From positions 62,001 through 126,000 of the forward strand of contig NZ_JANZKY010000009.1 of the NCBI RefSeq assembly GCF_025770765.1: a stretch of 64,000 nucleotides of DNA. The letters are read 5' to 3'. The notes under the pieces were generated by a model. That model saw only the letters and a program-made list of their open reading frames with translations. It was not told where the DNA came from and made no database searches. Positions 26,479 through 35,108 of this stretch are shown here, piece after piece (the stretch's first letter is position 1; every line of letters begins with the position of its first letter). A program made the translations under genes and the position numbers. The stretch comes from Propionivibrio soli (GTDB lineage: Bacteria; Pseudomonadota; Gammaproteobacteria; Burkholderiales; Rhodocyclaceae).

Positions 26479-26553
26479 AAAGCAATCAAGGCCGCAACGT
26501 TTCCTGGCGAAAGCGACCGAGTGCCAAACAAACGTTACTTTGAGGAAATCATC

Positions 26554-26886
26554 ATGCTGAAGACCGTTCTTGCATTGACCATGGCCACCGTTTTCGGTAC
26601 AGCCGCCTACGCACAAAATGCCGCGACGCCGGCCACCCCCGCCAAGCCAGCCGAACCGGCCGCTGCTGCCCCGGCAGCACCGGCTGCGACACCCGCTGTC
26701 CCGGCCGCGAAAGAAGGTACGAAGGCCACCACCCACAGCGACAAGAAGGTAGTGAAGAAAACGACTAATAAGAAAGCGAAGGCAGTTAAGACACCGGGTA
26801 GCGCAGCATCCGACGCCGCTACGCCGGCGACGGCGGCAACTCCTGCCACCCCGGCAGCGCCGGCTGCCGAACCGGCGAAGAAGTAA
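26554..26886 (+). CDS. Small exported Ala/Pro/Lys-rich protein
   Basis: This 110-residue protein has a signal peptide (MLKTVLALTMATVFGTAAYA, cleavage before QN) followed by low-complexity sequence rich in Ala, Pro, Thr and, in the middle, Lys (KKVVKKTTNKK). I do not recognise a domain. The composition recalls the enterobacterial acid-shock protein Asr, which is likewise exported and rich in Ala, Lys, Pro and Thr, but this is only compositional similarity. GAGG precedes the ATG. A strong terminator follows, so it is a monocistronic, probably well-expressed gene. Confidence 0.7.
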   Translation: MLKTVLALTMATVFGTAAYAQNAATPATPAKPAEPAAAAPAAPAATPAVPAAKEGTKATTHSDKKVVKKTTNKKAKAVKTPGSAASDAATPATAATPATPAAPAAEPAKK

Positions 26887-26913
26887 GTCTCGCTTTCAGC
26901 CTGTTCCTGAAGC

Positions 26914-26946
26914 AAGAAAGGGAGGCCATGCCTCCCTTTCTTTTGT
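26914..26946 (+). terminator. Intrinsic terminator after the Ala/Pro/Lys-rich protein gene
   Basis: A 13-base perfect stem (GGGAGGC / GCCTCCC core, 26914-26926 and 26930-26942) with a three-base loop is followed by TTTT. It sits between convergent genes and may work in both directions. Confidence 0.9.
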
Positions 26947-26962
26947 TGCATCGTTATCGCAG

Positions 26963-27406
26963 CTACTTCGCTTGCGATACGAGATAGTCCACGACGCTCT
27001 TGAGTTCGGCGTCGCTCAGGTCGGCGGCGCCTCCCTTGGGCGGCATCGCTCCCTTGCCGTTAGTTGCATTCTTCAGCAGCGTTTCCATACCCTGCGCGAT
27101 GCGGGGCGCCCAAGCGGCCTTGTCGCCTGTCTTCGGTGCCCCCGCGGCGCCGGTACCGTGGCAGGCGACGCAAACGCCGTTGTAAATCGACGCCGCGTCA
27201 CGCGCCTTCCCATCGCTGGCCGGTGCGGCCTTCTTCATCTCCACCCGGGCGACAGGTTGAATCCGCAGCTCGGCTTCGTCGCCGCTGGCGCTACTCGGGT
27301 CGCCCTTGCCGATCATCGACAGGGGCCAGATGATCACCGTCAACACGATGGCCACAGCGATGGTAATCATCATGATCGTTCGTGAAGAGAATTGTTTATT
27401 AGCCAT
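26963..27406 (-). CDS. Membrane-anchored cytochrome c (class I, cytochrome c5-like)
   Basis: This 147-residue protein has one N-terminal membrane helix (about residues 9-31) and a periplasmic domain with a single haem-binding motif, CVACH (in GVCVACHGTGAAGAPK). The distal methionine ligand is probably in GAMPPKGG. The pattern is that of cytochrome c5/c555, which carries electrons to terminal oxidases. It is convergent with the Ala/Pro/Lys-rich gene. No oxidase genes are near. Confidence 0.9.
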   Translation of the reverse strand: MANKQFSSRTIMMITIAVAIVLTVIIWPLSMIGKGDPSSASGDEAELRIQPVARVEMKKAAPASDGKARDAASIYNGVCVACHGTGAAGAPKTGDKAAWAPRIAQGMETLLKNATNGKGAMPPKGGAADLSDAELKSVVDYLVSQAK

Positions 27407-27477
27407 GACGTGATTCCTGTGATTGGTCTTGTCTGTTCAAAACGACGGGACTGTCTGGTTCAACCGGCCGCGTTCCT

Positions 27478-28059
27478 TCATGTGCCGGCTTCGTGCACCA
27501 AGTGGCGATACTGACCGCCGTGGAATACCAGAGGCTCGGCCGTTTCCCCAACGGCAAACCGTTCAACCCGGCCGAGGAAGATCAAGTGGTCTCCTCCGGG
27601 ATAGTGGGCGGCGTTGCTGCATTCGAACCATGCGCAACAGCCTTCGAGTACCGGCACGTTGTCGAGCCCGCCATGCTGCGCCAAGCCGGCAAAGCGGTCC
27701 TCATTGCGGGCGGCGAAACGGTCCGAGATATCGCGCTGCCCCGCGGACAGCACGTTCACTACGTATCGGTCGGCGTCGCGGAACGCTTCGAGTTTCGGCG
27801 AGTTCAACGACAGGCTCCAGAGGATGAGCTGCGGTTCGAGCGAGACCGAGTTGAACGAGCTGATCGTCACGCCGATCGGCAGGCGGTCGGGCGTGAGGGC
27901 GGTAACGACAGTGACGCCCGTGGCAAAGCGGCTCAGCGCAAAGCGGAACTCCCGTTCGCGAGAGACGGCCGGAGCGGCGGCCGCGACTTCGGGTACAGGT
28001 GGGCCGGCATCTGCCGGCGGCAGTTCGGGCGCCTCCACGGAAGGAAGAGGGGCGGTCAT
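27478..28059 (-). CDS. Flavin reductase-like FMN-binding protein
   Basis: This 193-residue protein has a flavin reductase-like domain (about residues 38-190), recognised by FRFALSRFATGVTVVTA, IGVTISSFNSVSLEPQLILWSL and GGDHLIFLGRVE. Members reduce flavin with NAD(P)H, often for a partner monooxygenase. A Pro/Ala-rich N-terminal extension of about 33 residues is longer than usual and probably disordered. No partner monooxygenase gene lies close by. It is 71 bases downstream of the cytochrome c gene. Confidence 0.87.
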   Translation of the reverse strand: MTAPLPSVEAPELPPADAGPPVPEVAAAAPAVSREREFRFALSRFATGVTVVTALTPDRLPIGVTISSFNSVSLEPQLILWSLSLNSPKLEAFRDADRYVVNVLSAGQRDISDRFAARNEDRFAGLAQHGGLDNVPVLEGCCAWFECSNAAHYPGGDHLIFLGRVERFAVGETAEPLVFHGGQYRHLVHEAGT

Positions 28060-28128
28060 TTCGAGGTCAGGAGCGAATGTGATGGCATGCTAAGATCGGT
28101 CGTCCTTGCAGAAGTTCAGGAGCTGCCA

Positions 28129-28272
28129 ATGCCGGCAGGTTGCCCCGGCTGCGTTTGTCATTCCCCCGCGACAGTCGTCATCGCGCGGTATTTGCGGCCG
28201 ATTATCGCTTTGCCCGCGCAGCGTGTCGAGCGGCCCCGGATGGCCAGCTCGCGTCAAGAAGGAACCCGATGA
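28129..28272 (+). CDS. Possible small ORF coupled to mutY
   Basis: This 47-codon ORF (MPAGCPGCVC...) has AGGAG six bases before its ATG and its TGA overlaps the mutY ATG (ATGA). It contains three cysteines in CPGCVC. It fills most of the gap between divergent genes. The composition is unlike a well-folded protein and no family is recognised, so it may be a chance ORF or a short upstream ORF that couples translation to mutY. Confidence 0.25.
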   Translation: MPAGCPGCVCHSPATVVIARYLRPIIALPAQRVERPRMASSRQEGTR

Positions 28273-29318
28273 GCGACTTTTCCGCCCGCCTGGTGGCATG
28301 GCAGCGTCGGCATGGACGGCATGATCTGCCTTGGCAAAGGACGCGCGACCCCTATCGGATCTGGTTGTCGGAGATCATGTTGCAGCAAACGCAGGTGGCG
28401 ACGGTCATCCCTTACTATCAGCGTTTCCTAGACCGCTTTCCCACGATAGAGGCGCTGGCTGGAGCTCCGGTCGAAACCGTGCTGGAGCTATGGGCTGGCC
28501 TCGGCTACTACGCGCGAGCCCGTAACCTGCATCGTTGCGCGCAGATCCTCGCTTCTCAGCACGGCGGCCGGTTTCCGGCGGACCCGGTCGCCATTGCCGA
28601 ACTCCCGGGGATTGGCTTTTCGACTGCGGCAGCCATTGCGGCCTTTGCGTTCGGTACGCGCGCCGCGATCCTGGATGGCAACGTCAAGCGGGTGCTCGCA
28701 CGCTGTTTCGGCATCGAAGGCTTTCCGGGGGCCGCGCGTACCGAGCCGCAAATGCGGGAACTGGCCGAATCGCTGCTGCCGGAAGAGAGCATTGAAGCGT
28801 ATACACAAGGGTTGATGGATCTCGGCGCGACCTTGTGTGTGCGCAGCAAGCCGCTATGTACCGCGTGCCCGATGTACGACGTTTGCGTTGCCCGCCGCGA
28901 CGGAAGGCAAAGCGAACTGCCCGTGGCTCGCCCTAAGAAGGTGCTTCTGGAACGCGAAACAACGGTTCTTCTCCTGACAGACGGAGAGCGCGTTCTGGTT
29001 GAGCGCCGCCCGGCCGCCGGAATCTGGGGCGGGCTACTGGTGCTTCCCGAAGGTGGAGTTGCCGAGGCACGAGCTTTCGCCAGCCGCGTCGGGTGCCGGT
29101 TGCTTGATATGCGGCCCCTCTCGCCTCTGAAACACACGTTCAGCCACTTCCGGCTGAATATCACGACGCTGCTGTGCCGAGTCGAGCGCCTGCAGTCGAT
29201 GGTTGCGGAAGCAGATTGGCAATGGCTCGCGCGGGAGGAAATCGAAACCGCGGCTTTGCCGACCCCAATGCGTCAGCTGTTGCGCGTTGGAGTTAAAACG
29301 TCGTACGACTTGAGTTAG
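28269..29318 (+). CDS. mutY: A/G-specific adenine DNA glycosylase MutY
   Basis: This 349-residue base-excision enzyme removes adenine paired with 8-oxoguanine. It has the catalytic glutamate in LSEIMLQQTQV, the helix-hairpin-helix LPGIGFSTAAAIAAF with the catalytic aspartate in LDGNVKRVL, and the [4Fe-4S] motif C-x6-C-x2-C-x5-C (CVRSKPLCTACPMYDVC). A C-terminal NUDIX-like recognition domain follows. AAGGA precedes the ATG. Its 3' end overlaps the convergent GntR gene by four bases. Confidence 0.96.
   Translation: MSDFSARLVAWQRRHGRHDLPWQRTRDPYRIWLSEIMLQQTQVATVIPYYQRFLDRFPTIEALAGAPVETVLELWAGLGYYARARNLHRCAQILASQHGGRFPADPVAIAELPGIGFSTAAAIAAFAFGTRAAILDGNVKRVLARCFGIEGFPGAARTEPQMRELAESLLPEESIEAYTQGLMDLGATLCVRSKPLCTACPMYDVCVARRDGRQSELPVARPKKVLLERETTVLLLTDGERVLVERRPAAGIWGGLLVLPEGGVAEARAFASRVGCRLLDMRPLSPLKHTFSHFRLNITTLLCRVERLQSMVAEADWQWLAREEIETAALPTPMRQLLRVGVKTSYDLS
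29301..29310. promoter_or_regulatory. Second copy of the GTCGTACGAC palindrome
   Basis: The 10-base perfect palindrome GTCGTACGAC at the end of mutY is identical to the core of the gar operator at 30174-30183. The pair brackets the GntR gene. It may be an auxiliary site or coincidence, since it also encodes MutY residues. Confidence 0.4.
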
Positions 29319-30091
29319 GATTCCGCGGTCGGGTCTTTGCCCTTCGTTCCCTCTTGGCTCTTTTCTTCCGCCTGTTCGCTTGCTCGTTTCAACCGTTCGC
29401 TGCTGTTGGACAGATGCATACGCATGCTGGCCCTCGCCATCTCTGGGTCTTTGCGCTCGATCGCGCTCAGGATGTATTCATGTTCGCGATTGGCGCGGAA
29501 CATGTAGTTAGGCGCGGGTTCCGCTGAAAGCTGTGGAGTATCAAGGCGATCGCGCGGAATCGTGGCTGTGCCGAGGTGACGGTAAAAGTCTTCGAAGTAC
29601 TTGTTGCCGGTCGCTTGCGCGATTTGCAGATGGAATTGGAAATCCGCATCTACCGAGCGCTCGCCTTTCGAAATATTCTCGTTGATCGTCTCGATGGCAC
29701 GGTGCATGCGCGCGAGTTGCTCGGGCGTACGCCGCAACGCTGCGAGCCCGGCAGCTTCGGTCTCGATGCTGATCCGCAACTCGAGCATGGCCAGAATGTC
29801 GCGGATCGTGACGACCGTCATCAGGTCAAGGCCGGCTGGCTTGGGCGGTAAGACGAAAGTGCCGATGCCATGACGCGTTTCGACGAGGCCGGCCGCCTGC
29901 AAGCGCGACATCGCTTCTCGCACGACGGTGCGGCTAACGCCTTGTTCCGCCATGACTTCGGGTTCTGTGGGCAGCTTGTCTCCGGGGCGGTAGACACCGC
30001 TGCGAATCTTCTCGGAAAGGTCATTCATGACCTCCTGAGCGAGGCTGCGGGAGCGCCGCCGGGGCAGCGAAGGCGCGTTGACGTGGTCCAT
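29315..30091 (-). CDS. GntR/FadR-family regulator of the aldarate operon
   Basis: This 258-residue protein has an N-terminal winged helix (about residues 14-80, with GDKLPTEPEVMAEQGVSRTVVREAMSRL) and a C-terminal FCD all-helical ligand-binding domain. FCD regulators usually bind organic acids through a metal site; here the ligand is likely an aldarate or a breakdown product such as 5-keto-4-deoxyglucarate. It is divergent from garL, and the intervening region holds a FadR-type operator over the garL start point, consistent with repression. The start at MDHVNAPS is preferred; 17 more residues are possible. Confidence 0.88.
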   Translation of the reverse strand: MDHVNAPSLPRRRSRSLAQEVMNDLSEKIRSGVYRPGDKLPTEPEVMAEQGVSRTVVREAMSRLQAAGLVETRHGIGTFVLPPKPAGLDLMTVVTIRDILAMLELRISIETEAAGLAALRRTPEQLARMHRAIETINENISKGERSVDADFQFHLQIAQATGNKYFEDFYRHLGTATIPRDRLDTPQLSAEPAPNYMFRANREHEYILSAIERKDPEMARASMRMHLSNSSERLKRASEQAEEKSQEGTKGKDPTAES

Positions 30092-30136
30092 TTCGGATGC
30101 CTGTCGTAACGGGTGGCAGAAGGGTGCGAGTTTCGC

Positions 30137-30164
30137 TTGCAAAAATCAATGCGGTCATTATACT
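30137..30164 (+). promoter_or_regulatory. Promoter of the gar operon
   Basis: TTGCAA (30137-30142), a 16-base spacer and TATACT (30159-30164) form a good sigma-70 promoter upstream of garL. The regulator operator begins eight bases after the -10 element. Confidence 0.7.
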
Positions 30165-30171
30165 CACAAGC

Positions 30172-30188
30172 CAGTCGTACGACGACTG
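30172..30188. promoter_or_regulatory. FadR-type operator (CAGTCGT-ACG-ACGACTG)
   Basis: Two seven-base arms form a perfect inverted repeat with a three-base centre. The inner part TCGTACGACGA fits the FadR-subfamily consensus TNGTNNNACNA. It covers the predicted garL transcription start, where a bound repressor would block initiation. Confidence 0.7.
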
Positions 30189-30297
30189 ATTTTAAGCCGA
30201 CGAGCTAAAGATTACCTAAGTAACGTCACCGGCGAAGATCGGAAGCGGTGTCGATGCGGCGACAAAGATCAATCATGGGAACAGGCAGGAACAACAA

Positions 30298-31074
30298 ATG
30301 AGCGAAACGGCGTACTGCGCATTACCGAACCGGTTCCGTCAGGACCTGGCGGCCGGAAAGCGGCTGATCGGTTGCTGGTGTTCGCTGGGGAGTCCGATCA
30401 CCACGGAAATCATGGGGCTGGCGGGTTTCGATTGGCTATTGCTGGATGGCGAGCATGCGCCGAACGATGTGTTGTCATTCATTCCCCAGCTAATGGCGCT
30501 CAAGGACAGCGTCAGCGCACCGGTTGTGCGGCCACCTTGGAACGACCCCGTCGTCATCAAGCGGCTGCTCGACATCGGTTTTTACAACTTCCTGGTGCCT
30601 TTCGTCGAATCCGCGGAGGATGCTCAGCGTGCCGTCGCTTCTACCCGCTACCCGCCGCAGGGAATGCGCGGTGTTTCGGTCGGTCACCGCAGCAATCGTT
30701 ACGGTGCGGTGAAGGACTATATGCAGGTGATCAACGACAACATCGCCGTCATCGTACAGATCGAGAGCCGCAAGGCGGTGGAGGCGATCGATGAAATCTG
30801 TGCCGTCGATGGCGTCGATTGTTTGTTCGTCGGCCCCTCGGATCTCGCCGCCGCGTACGGCCAACTCGGGAATGCCGCGCATCCGGAGGTCCAGGACGCG
30901 ATGCAGAGGGTATTCGCCGCGGCCAAGGCGCACGGCAAACCGGCGGGTATCCTCGCCCCGGCGGAGGCGGACGCGCGGCGCTATCTGGAGATGGGCGTGA
31001 CCTTCGTTGCGGTGGGCAGTGATCTTGGCCTCTTCCGCGGCGCTTCGCTGACCCTGTGCAACAAGTACAAATGA
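30298..31074 (+). CDS. garL: 5-keto-4-deoxy-D-glucarate aldolase (HpcH/HpaI family)
   Basis: This 258-residue class II aldolase cleaves 5-keto-4-deoxyglucarate to pyruvate and tartronate semialdehyde. Visible active-site features are the catalytic histidine in [10 protein letters not shown], the arginine in VVRPPWND, the metal-binding glutamate in VQIESR and the aspartate in VGPSDLAA. The HpaI family includes other 2-keto acid aldolases, but linkage to garR, a glycerate kinase and garD supports GarL. It is the first gene of the operon. Confidence 0.9.
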   Translation: MSETAYCALPNRFRQDLAAGKRLIGCWCSLGSPITTEIMGLAGFDWLLLDGEHAPNDVLSFIPQLMALKDSVSAPVVRPPWNDPVVIKRLLDIGFYNFLVPFVESAEDAQRAVASTRYPPQGMRGVSVGHRSNRYGAVKDYMQVINDNIAVIVQIESRKAVEAIDEICAVDGVDCLFVGPSDLAAAYGQLGNAAHPEVQDAMQRVFAAAKAHGKPAGILAPAEADARRYLEMGVTFVAVGSDLGLFRGASLTLCNKYK

Positions 31075-31172
31075 TCTGCCGCCAAATACGGATGAATTAG
31101 TAGACGGGAGCCGCGGCAACCGACAAAGAAGCGAGGCTGTCCGGCCGCCAGAGAGAACGTAAAGGAGAAACG

Positions 31173-32063
31173 ATGAGCAAAGTAGGCTTCGTAGGACTGG
31201 GGATCATGGGCACGCCGATGGCCGAACACCTGATCCAGGCCGGGCATGAGGTGTTTCTGTACAGTATCCCGAGCATTCCGGAGCGTCTCGTGCAGGCGGG
31301 CGGCAAAGCCTGCGCCTGTGGCAAAGAAGTGGCGCAACAGGCCGAAGTGATCATCACCATGGTCCCCGACACCCCGCATGTGGCCAGTGCCCTCTTCGAC
31401 CCGAACGGGATTGCCGAAGGCCTCACCCCCGGCAAGATCGTCGTCGACATGAGCTCGATCTCGCCTATCGAGACCAAGGAGTTCGCCCAGAAGATCAATG
31501 CCTTGGGCTGCCAATACCTTGACGCTCCGGTCTCCGGGGGGGAAGTCGGCGCCAAGAACGCCACCCTGTCGATCATGGTCGGCGGCGGCGAAGCCACCTT
31601 TGAGAAGGTGAAGCCGCTCTTCGAACTCATGGGCAAGAACATCACCCTCGTCGGCGGCAACGGCGACGGGCAGACGGCCAAGGTCGCCAACCAGATCATC
31701 GTGGCGCTGACCATCGAAGCGGTGGGCGAAGCCTTGCTCTTCGCGTCCAAGGCCGGGGCCGACCCGGCCAAGGTCCGGGCGGCGCTGATGGGCGGTTTCG
31801 CGTCGTCGAAGATTCTCGAGGTGCACGGCGAACGCATGGTCAAGCGCACGTTCAACCCGGGCTTCCGCATCGAACTGCATCAGAAGGACTTGAACCTCGC
31901 GCTCTCGTCGGCGCGCAAGCTCGGGGTGTCGTTGCCCAATACGGCCACGTGTCAGGAGCTGTTCAACGCCTGTGCGGCCCACGGCGGTTCGGCCTGGGAT
32001 CACTCGGCCATGGTCCGCGCCCTCGAAATCCTCGCTCACTTCGAGATCGGACAGAAGGCCTGA
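31173..32063 (+). CDS. garR: Tartronate semialdehyde reductase (2-hydroxy-3-oxopropionate reductase)
   Basis: This 296-residue beta-hydroxyacid dehydrogenase reduces tartronate semialdehyde to D-glycerate with NAD(P)H. It has the dinucleotide motif VGLGIMGTPMA, the substrate-binding DAPVSGGEVGA and the catalytic lysine in GQTAKVANQ, all typical of GarR/GlxR. AAAGGAG is well placed before the ATG. The 98-base gap after garL has no clear terminator, so the genes are likely cotranscribed. Confidence 0.94.
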   Translation: MSKVGFVGLGIMGTPMAEHLIQAGHEVFLYSIPSIPERLVQAGGKACACGKEVAQQAEVIITMVPDTPHVASALFDPNGIAEGLTPGKIVVDMSSISPIETKEFAQKINALGCQYLDAPVSGGEVGAKNATLSIMVGGGEATFEKVKPLFELMGKNITLVGGNGDGQTAKVANQIIVALTIEAVGEALLFASKAGADPAKVRAALMGGFASSKILEVHGERMVKRTFNPGFRIELHQKDLNLALSSARKLGVSLPNTATCQELFNACAAHGGSAWDHSAMVRALEILAHFEIGQKA

Positions 32064-32079
32064 GACGAATAAGCCCGCC

Positions 32080-33381
32080 ATGACGACGACCGCCGCCGTG
32101 AATCCACGCGAACTGCTGCAGAAGATGTTTGCCGCCGCCATCGAAGCGGCGCAGCCTGCTCATGGCGTTCCGCTTTACCTGCCGGAGCCGCCCAAAGGCC
32201 GCCTGGTCGTCATCGGTGCGGGCAAAGCGTCGGCAGCAATGGCTCAAGTCGTCGAGAAATACTGGCCGGAATCGTTGTCGGGAATCGTCGTCACGCGCTA
32301 TGGCTACGCGGTTCCGTGTCAGCGTATTGAGATCGTTGAGGCGGCACATCCTGTTCCTGACGCCGCGGGCCTGGAAGCGGCTCGGCGCATCAAGCGTCTG
32401 GTTAGTGATTTGACGGCAGACGATACCGTCCTGTGTCTGATTTCGGGCGGCGGATCCGCTCTCCTGCCCTTGCCGCTCGATGGACTGACGCTCGAAGACA
32501 AGCAGGCTGTGAACCGCGAACTGCTCAAATCCGGCGCCAGCATCGGCGAGATGAATTGCGTACGGCGCCATCTATCTGCGATCAAGGGAGGCCGTCTGGC
32601 GGCGGCCTGCCATCCGGCACGTTTGGTGACGCTGTTGATATCCGATGTTCCGGGCGATAACCCTTGCGATATCGCCTCTGGGCCCACCGTCGGCGATCCG
32701 ACAACCTGCGAGGATGCGCTCTCCATCGTTCGGCGCTACGGCATTGCCTTGCCGACCCATGTGCGCGAAGTCCTGGAAAGTGGCCGCGGAGAATCAGTCA
32801 AGCCGGATGATCCACGCCTGGCCGGCAGTGAGACACACCTTATCGCGACGCCGCAAATGGCATTGGAAGCCGCGGCCAGAGTGGCTCAGGCGGCCGGGGT
32901 GACGGCGCATATTCTCGGTGACAGCATTGAAGGTGAAGCGCGTGACGTCGGCAAAGTGATGGCCGGCTTCGTTCGCCAAGTAGCGACCCACCAGCAGCCC
33001 TTTACGCCGCCGTGCATTCTCCTTTCCGGGGGCGAAACCACGGTGACGGTGCGCGGCACGGGCCGGGGCGGGCGCAACGTCGAGTTTCTGCTCTCCCTCG
33101 GCGTGGCTCTCGATGGCCTGCCCGGTGTGCACGCCCTTGCTGGCGACACCGACGGCGTGGATGGCGTTGAGGAAATTGCCGGCGCTTATCTCGCGCCGGA
33201 CTCGCTGTCGCGGGCCTGGGCCAAGAATATCCGGCCCAAGGATTCCCTTGCCAACAACGACGGACATGGCTTTTTCAGCGCTCTCGACGATTCCATTGTC
33301 ACCGGGCCGACGCTAACCAACGTGAATGACTTCCGGGCGATTTTCATTGAACAGTCCCGTCGGGGAGTGCCATCGACTTGA
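32080..33381 (+). CDS. garK: Glycerate 2-kinase (MOFRL family, TtuD/GckA type)
   Basis: This 433-residue protein belongs to the MOFRL family of glycerate kinases, formerly annotated hydroxypyruvate reductase TtuD. It has the N-terminal domain motif VIGAGKASAAMA, the SGGGSALLPLP loop, and the MOFRL segment ILLSGGETTVTVRGTGRGGRN. It phosphorylates glycerate to 2-phosphoglycerate, completing aldarate conversion to a glycolytic intermediate. It is not homologous to the enterobacterial GarK fold, so the symbol here refers to function. The ATG is 17 bases after garR; a longer upstream frame is open but overlaps garR. Confidence 0.88.
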   Translation: MTTTAAVNPRELLQKMFAAAIEAAQPAHGVPLYLPEPPKGRLVVIGAGKASAAMAQVVEKYWPESLSGIVVTRYGYAVPCQRIEIVEAAHPVPDAAGLEAARRIKRLVSDLTADDTVLCLISGGGSALLPLPLDGLTLEDKQAVNRELLKSGASIGEMNCVRRHLSAIKGGRLAAACHPARLVTLLISDVPGDNPCDIASGPTVGDPTTCEDALSIVRRYGIALPTHVREVLESGRGESVKPDDPRLAGSETHLIATPQMALEAAARVAQAAGVTAHILGDSIEGEARDVGKVMAGFVRQVATHQQPFTPPCILLSGGETTVTVRGTGRGGRNVEFLLSLGVALDGLPGVHALAGDTDGVDGVEEIAGAYLAPDSLSRAWAKNIRPKDSLANNDGHGFFSALDDSIVTGPTLTNVNDFRAIFIEQSRRGVPST

Positions 33382-33467
33382 GACGCAAAAAGGTAGCCGA
33401 AGACTAGGCGAACAAATAACTAAGTCGGAACGAACCGGCAGGTGCGGCGGTGATTCCGGCCATAAAA

Positions 33468-33493
33468 GCGCATTTTGTGTCCCGAGAATGCGC
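33468..33493 (+). other. Intercistronic hairpin between the glycerate kinase gene and tctC
   Basis: GCGCATT and AATGCGC pair around a 12-base loop, with no T-tract. It could set mRNA stability so that the solute-binding protein gene downstream is expressed more than its neighbours; this is inferred from position only. Confidence 0.4.
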
Positions 33494-33532
33494 GAAGAAT
33501 AAACGGGATTACTTTACAGAGAGGAGAAGCTC

Positions 33533-34495
33533 ATGATGAAAAAGACAATCACGGCTCTGCTGGCGGGGCTCGTCCTGGCTGCGGGTGCGCAGGCGGCCTA
33601 CCCCGACAAACCGGTGACGATTATCGTGCCGTTCCCGCCTGGTGGTTCAACAGATATGTTGGCGCGCATCATGACTCCGAAGATGTCCGAAAAGCTCGGG
33701 CAGCCGGTCGTCGTCGAAAACAAGCCGGGTGCGACCGGCGCAATCGGAGCCACACAGGTCAAGCGGGCGGCGCCGGATGGCTACACGGTCCTCTGCGCCT
33801 CCATCGGCATGTGGGCCGCGAACCCATTCCTGCAGAAAAATCTGGCTTACGACCCGGCCAAAGATTTCGATCTGCTGACCGTCGCCGTCAAGTCGCCCAA
33901 CGTCCTGGTGACCAACCCGAATGTCCCAGCCAAGGACGTCAAGGAGTTGGTCGCTTATTTGAAGCAGAAACCGAACAAGGTCACCTTCCCGTCTTCGGGC
34001 GCCGGCTCTTCCGATCACCTATCAATCGCCTTGTTCTGGATGCTGACCGACACCACCGGCATTCACGTCCCGTACAAGGGCGGCGGCCCGGCCATCGCCG
34101 ACTTGGTGGCCGGCCACGCGGAGGTATCTTTCCAAAACCTGAACAACGTCATCGGCCACATCAAGGCCGGCAAGTTGCGGGCGCTCGCAGTGACTAGCGA
34201 GAAGCGCGCCGCGCTTCTACCCGATGTACCGACCATGGTTGAGCTCGGCTACAAGGACATGGTGGTCACGTCCTGGCAAGCGCTCGGGGCGCCCAAGGGG
34301 CTGCCGGCAGACGTGAAGAATACCCTGCATGCCGCGATGATGGCCGCGCTCAAGGATCCAGAGACGGCCAAGAAGTTGACCGACCCGGGATTCGAGGTAA
34401 CGGCGTCCACTCCGGAGGAGTTTGAGAAGTTCCTGCAATCCGAGTTGGCCAAGTGGAAGCACGTCATCGAAGTCGGCAAGATCACTTTGGATTGA
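33533..34495 (+). CDS. tctC: Tripartite tricarboxylate transporter solute-binding protein (TctC/Bug family)
   Basis: This 320-residue periplasmic protein has a signal peptide (residues 1-22, cleavage near AQA/AYP) and the Bug-family start YPDKPVTIIVPFPPGGSTD, with VPYKGGGPAIADLVAGH later. It binds a carboxylic acid for the TctAB membrane subunits; with the flanking gar genes, galactarate or glucarate is the likely ligand. GAGAGGAG precedes the ATG. Confidence 0.93.
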   Translation: MMKKTITALLAGLVLAAGAQAAYPDKPVTIIVPFPPGGSTDMLARIMTPKMSEKLGQPVVVENKPGATGAIGATQVKRAAPDGYTVLCASIGMWAANPFLQKNLAYDPAKDFDLLTVAVKSPNVLVTNPNVPAKDVKELVAYLKQKPNKVTFPSSGAGSSDHLSIALFWMLTDTTGIHVPYKGGGPAIADLVAGHAEVSFQNLNNVIGHIKAGKLRALAVTSEKRAALLPDVPTMVELGYKDMVVTSWQALGAPKGLPADVKNTLHAAMMAALKDPETAKKLTDPGFEVTASTPEEFEKFLQSELAKWKHVIEVGKITLD

Positions 34496-34624
34496 TCTTT
34501 CGATCGCTCGAGCGTTAGCCAGCCAAGAACAACAATACGGGAGAGGGGCATTGGCGGCGGAGAGGCATTACGAACTCTGACCGCCGCCGGCCGCTCATTT
34601 GAGAAGGCGAGTTGAGGACCGCAA

Positions 34625-35086
34625 ATGAGTTCGTTGATCAAACACCCGAGGGATTTTTACGCCGGGTTGATGTACTCCGCCGTCGGCCTCGGTGCAATCA
34701 TCATCGCCCGGGATTACAACATGGGCACCAGCGTGCGCATGGGCCCAGGCTACTTTCCCACGATGCTCGGCGGATTGCTCGTCCTCGTGGGCGCCATCTC
34801 GATGGTGCGCTCCTTTTTTAATAAAGGCGAAGGCATCCCAGCTTTCTCATGGAAGGAAATCGTGCTCGTGCTCGGCAGCGTCGTCCTGTTCGGCGTGCTT
34901 GTGCGGGGAGCGGGCCTTGTGCCTTCGTTGATCCTTCTGGTCATCGTTAGCGCGTGGGCGAGCGATCAGTTTCGCCTGAAAACGGCCCTGCTACTGGCCG
35001 TCCTGACCAGCGTCTTCAGCGCTTTGGTCTTCGTGAAGGGGCTGGGGCTACCGTTTGCCATCATCGGCCCCTGGTTCGGTATCTAG
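34625..35086 (+). CDS. tctB: Tripartite tricarboxylate transporter small subunit TctB
   Basis: This 153-residue protein has four membrane segments (about residues 14-32, 40-58, 77-98 and 118-145) and the TctB-like RMGPGYFPTMLGGLL segment. It works with TctA. The 129-base gap after tctC has no recognised gene. Confidence 0.9.
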   Translation: MSSLIKHPRDFYAGLMYSAVGLGAIIIARDYNMGTSVRMGPGYFPTMLGGLLVLVGAISMVRSFFNKGEGIPAFSWKEIVLVLGSVVLFGVLVRGAGLVPSLILLVIVSAWASDQFRLKTALLLAVLTSVFSALVFVKGLGLPFAIIGPWFGI

Positions 35087-35108
35087 CGAAAGCGAATAAG
35101 AGAGCCCC

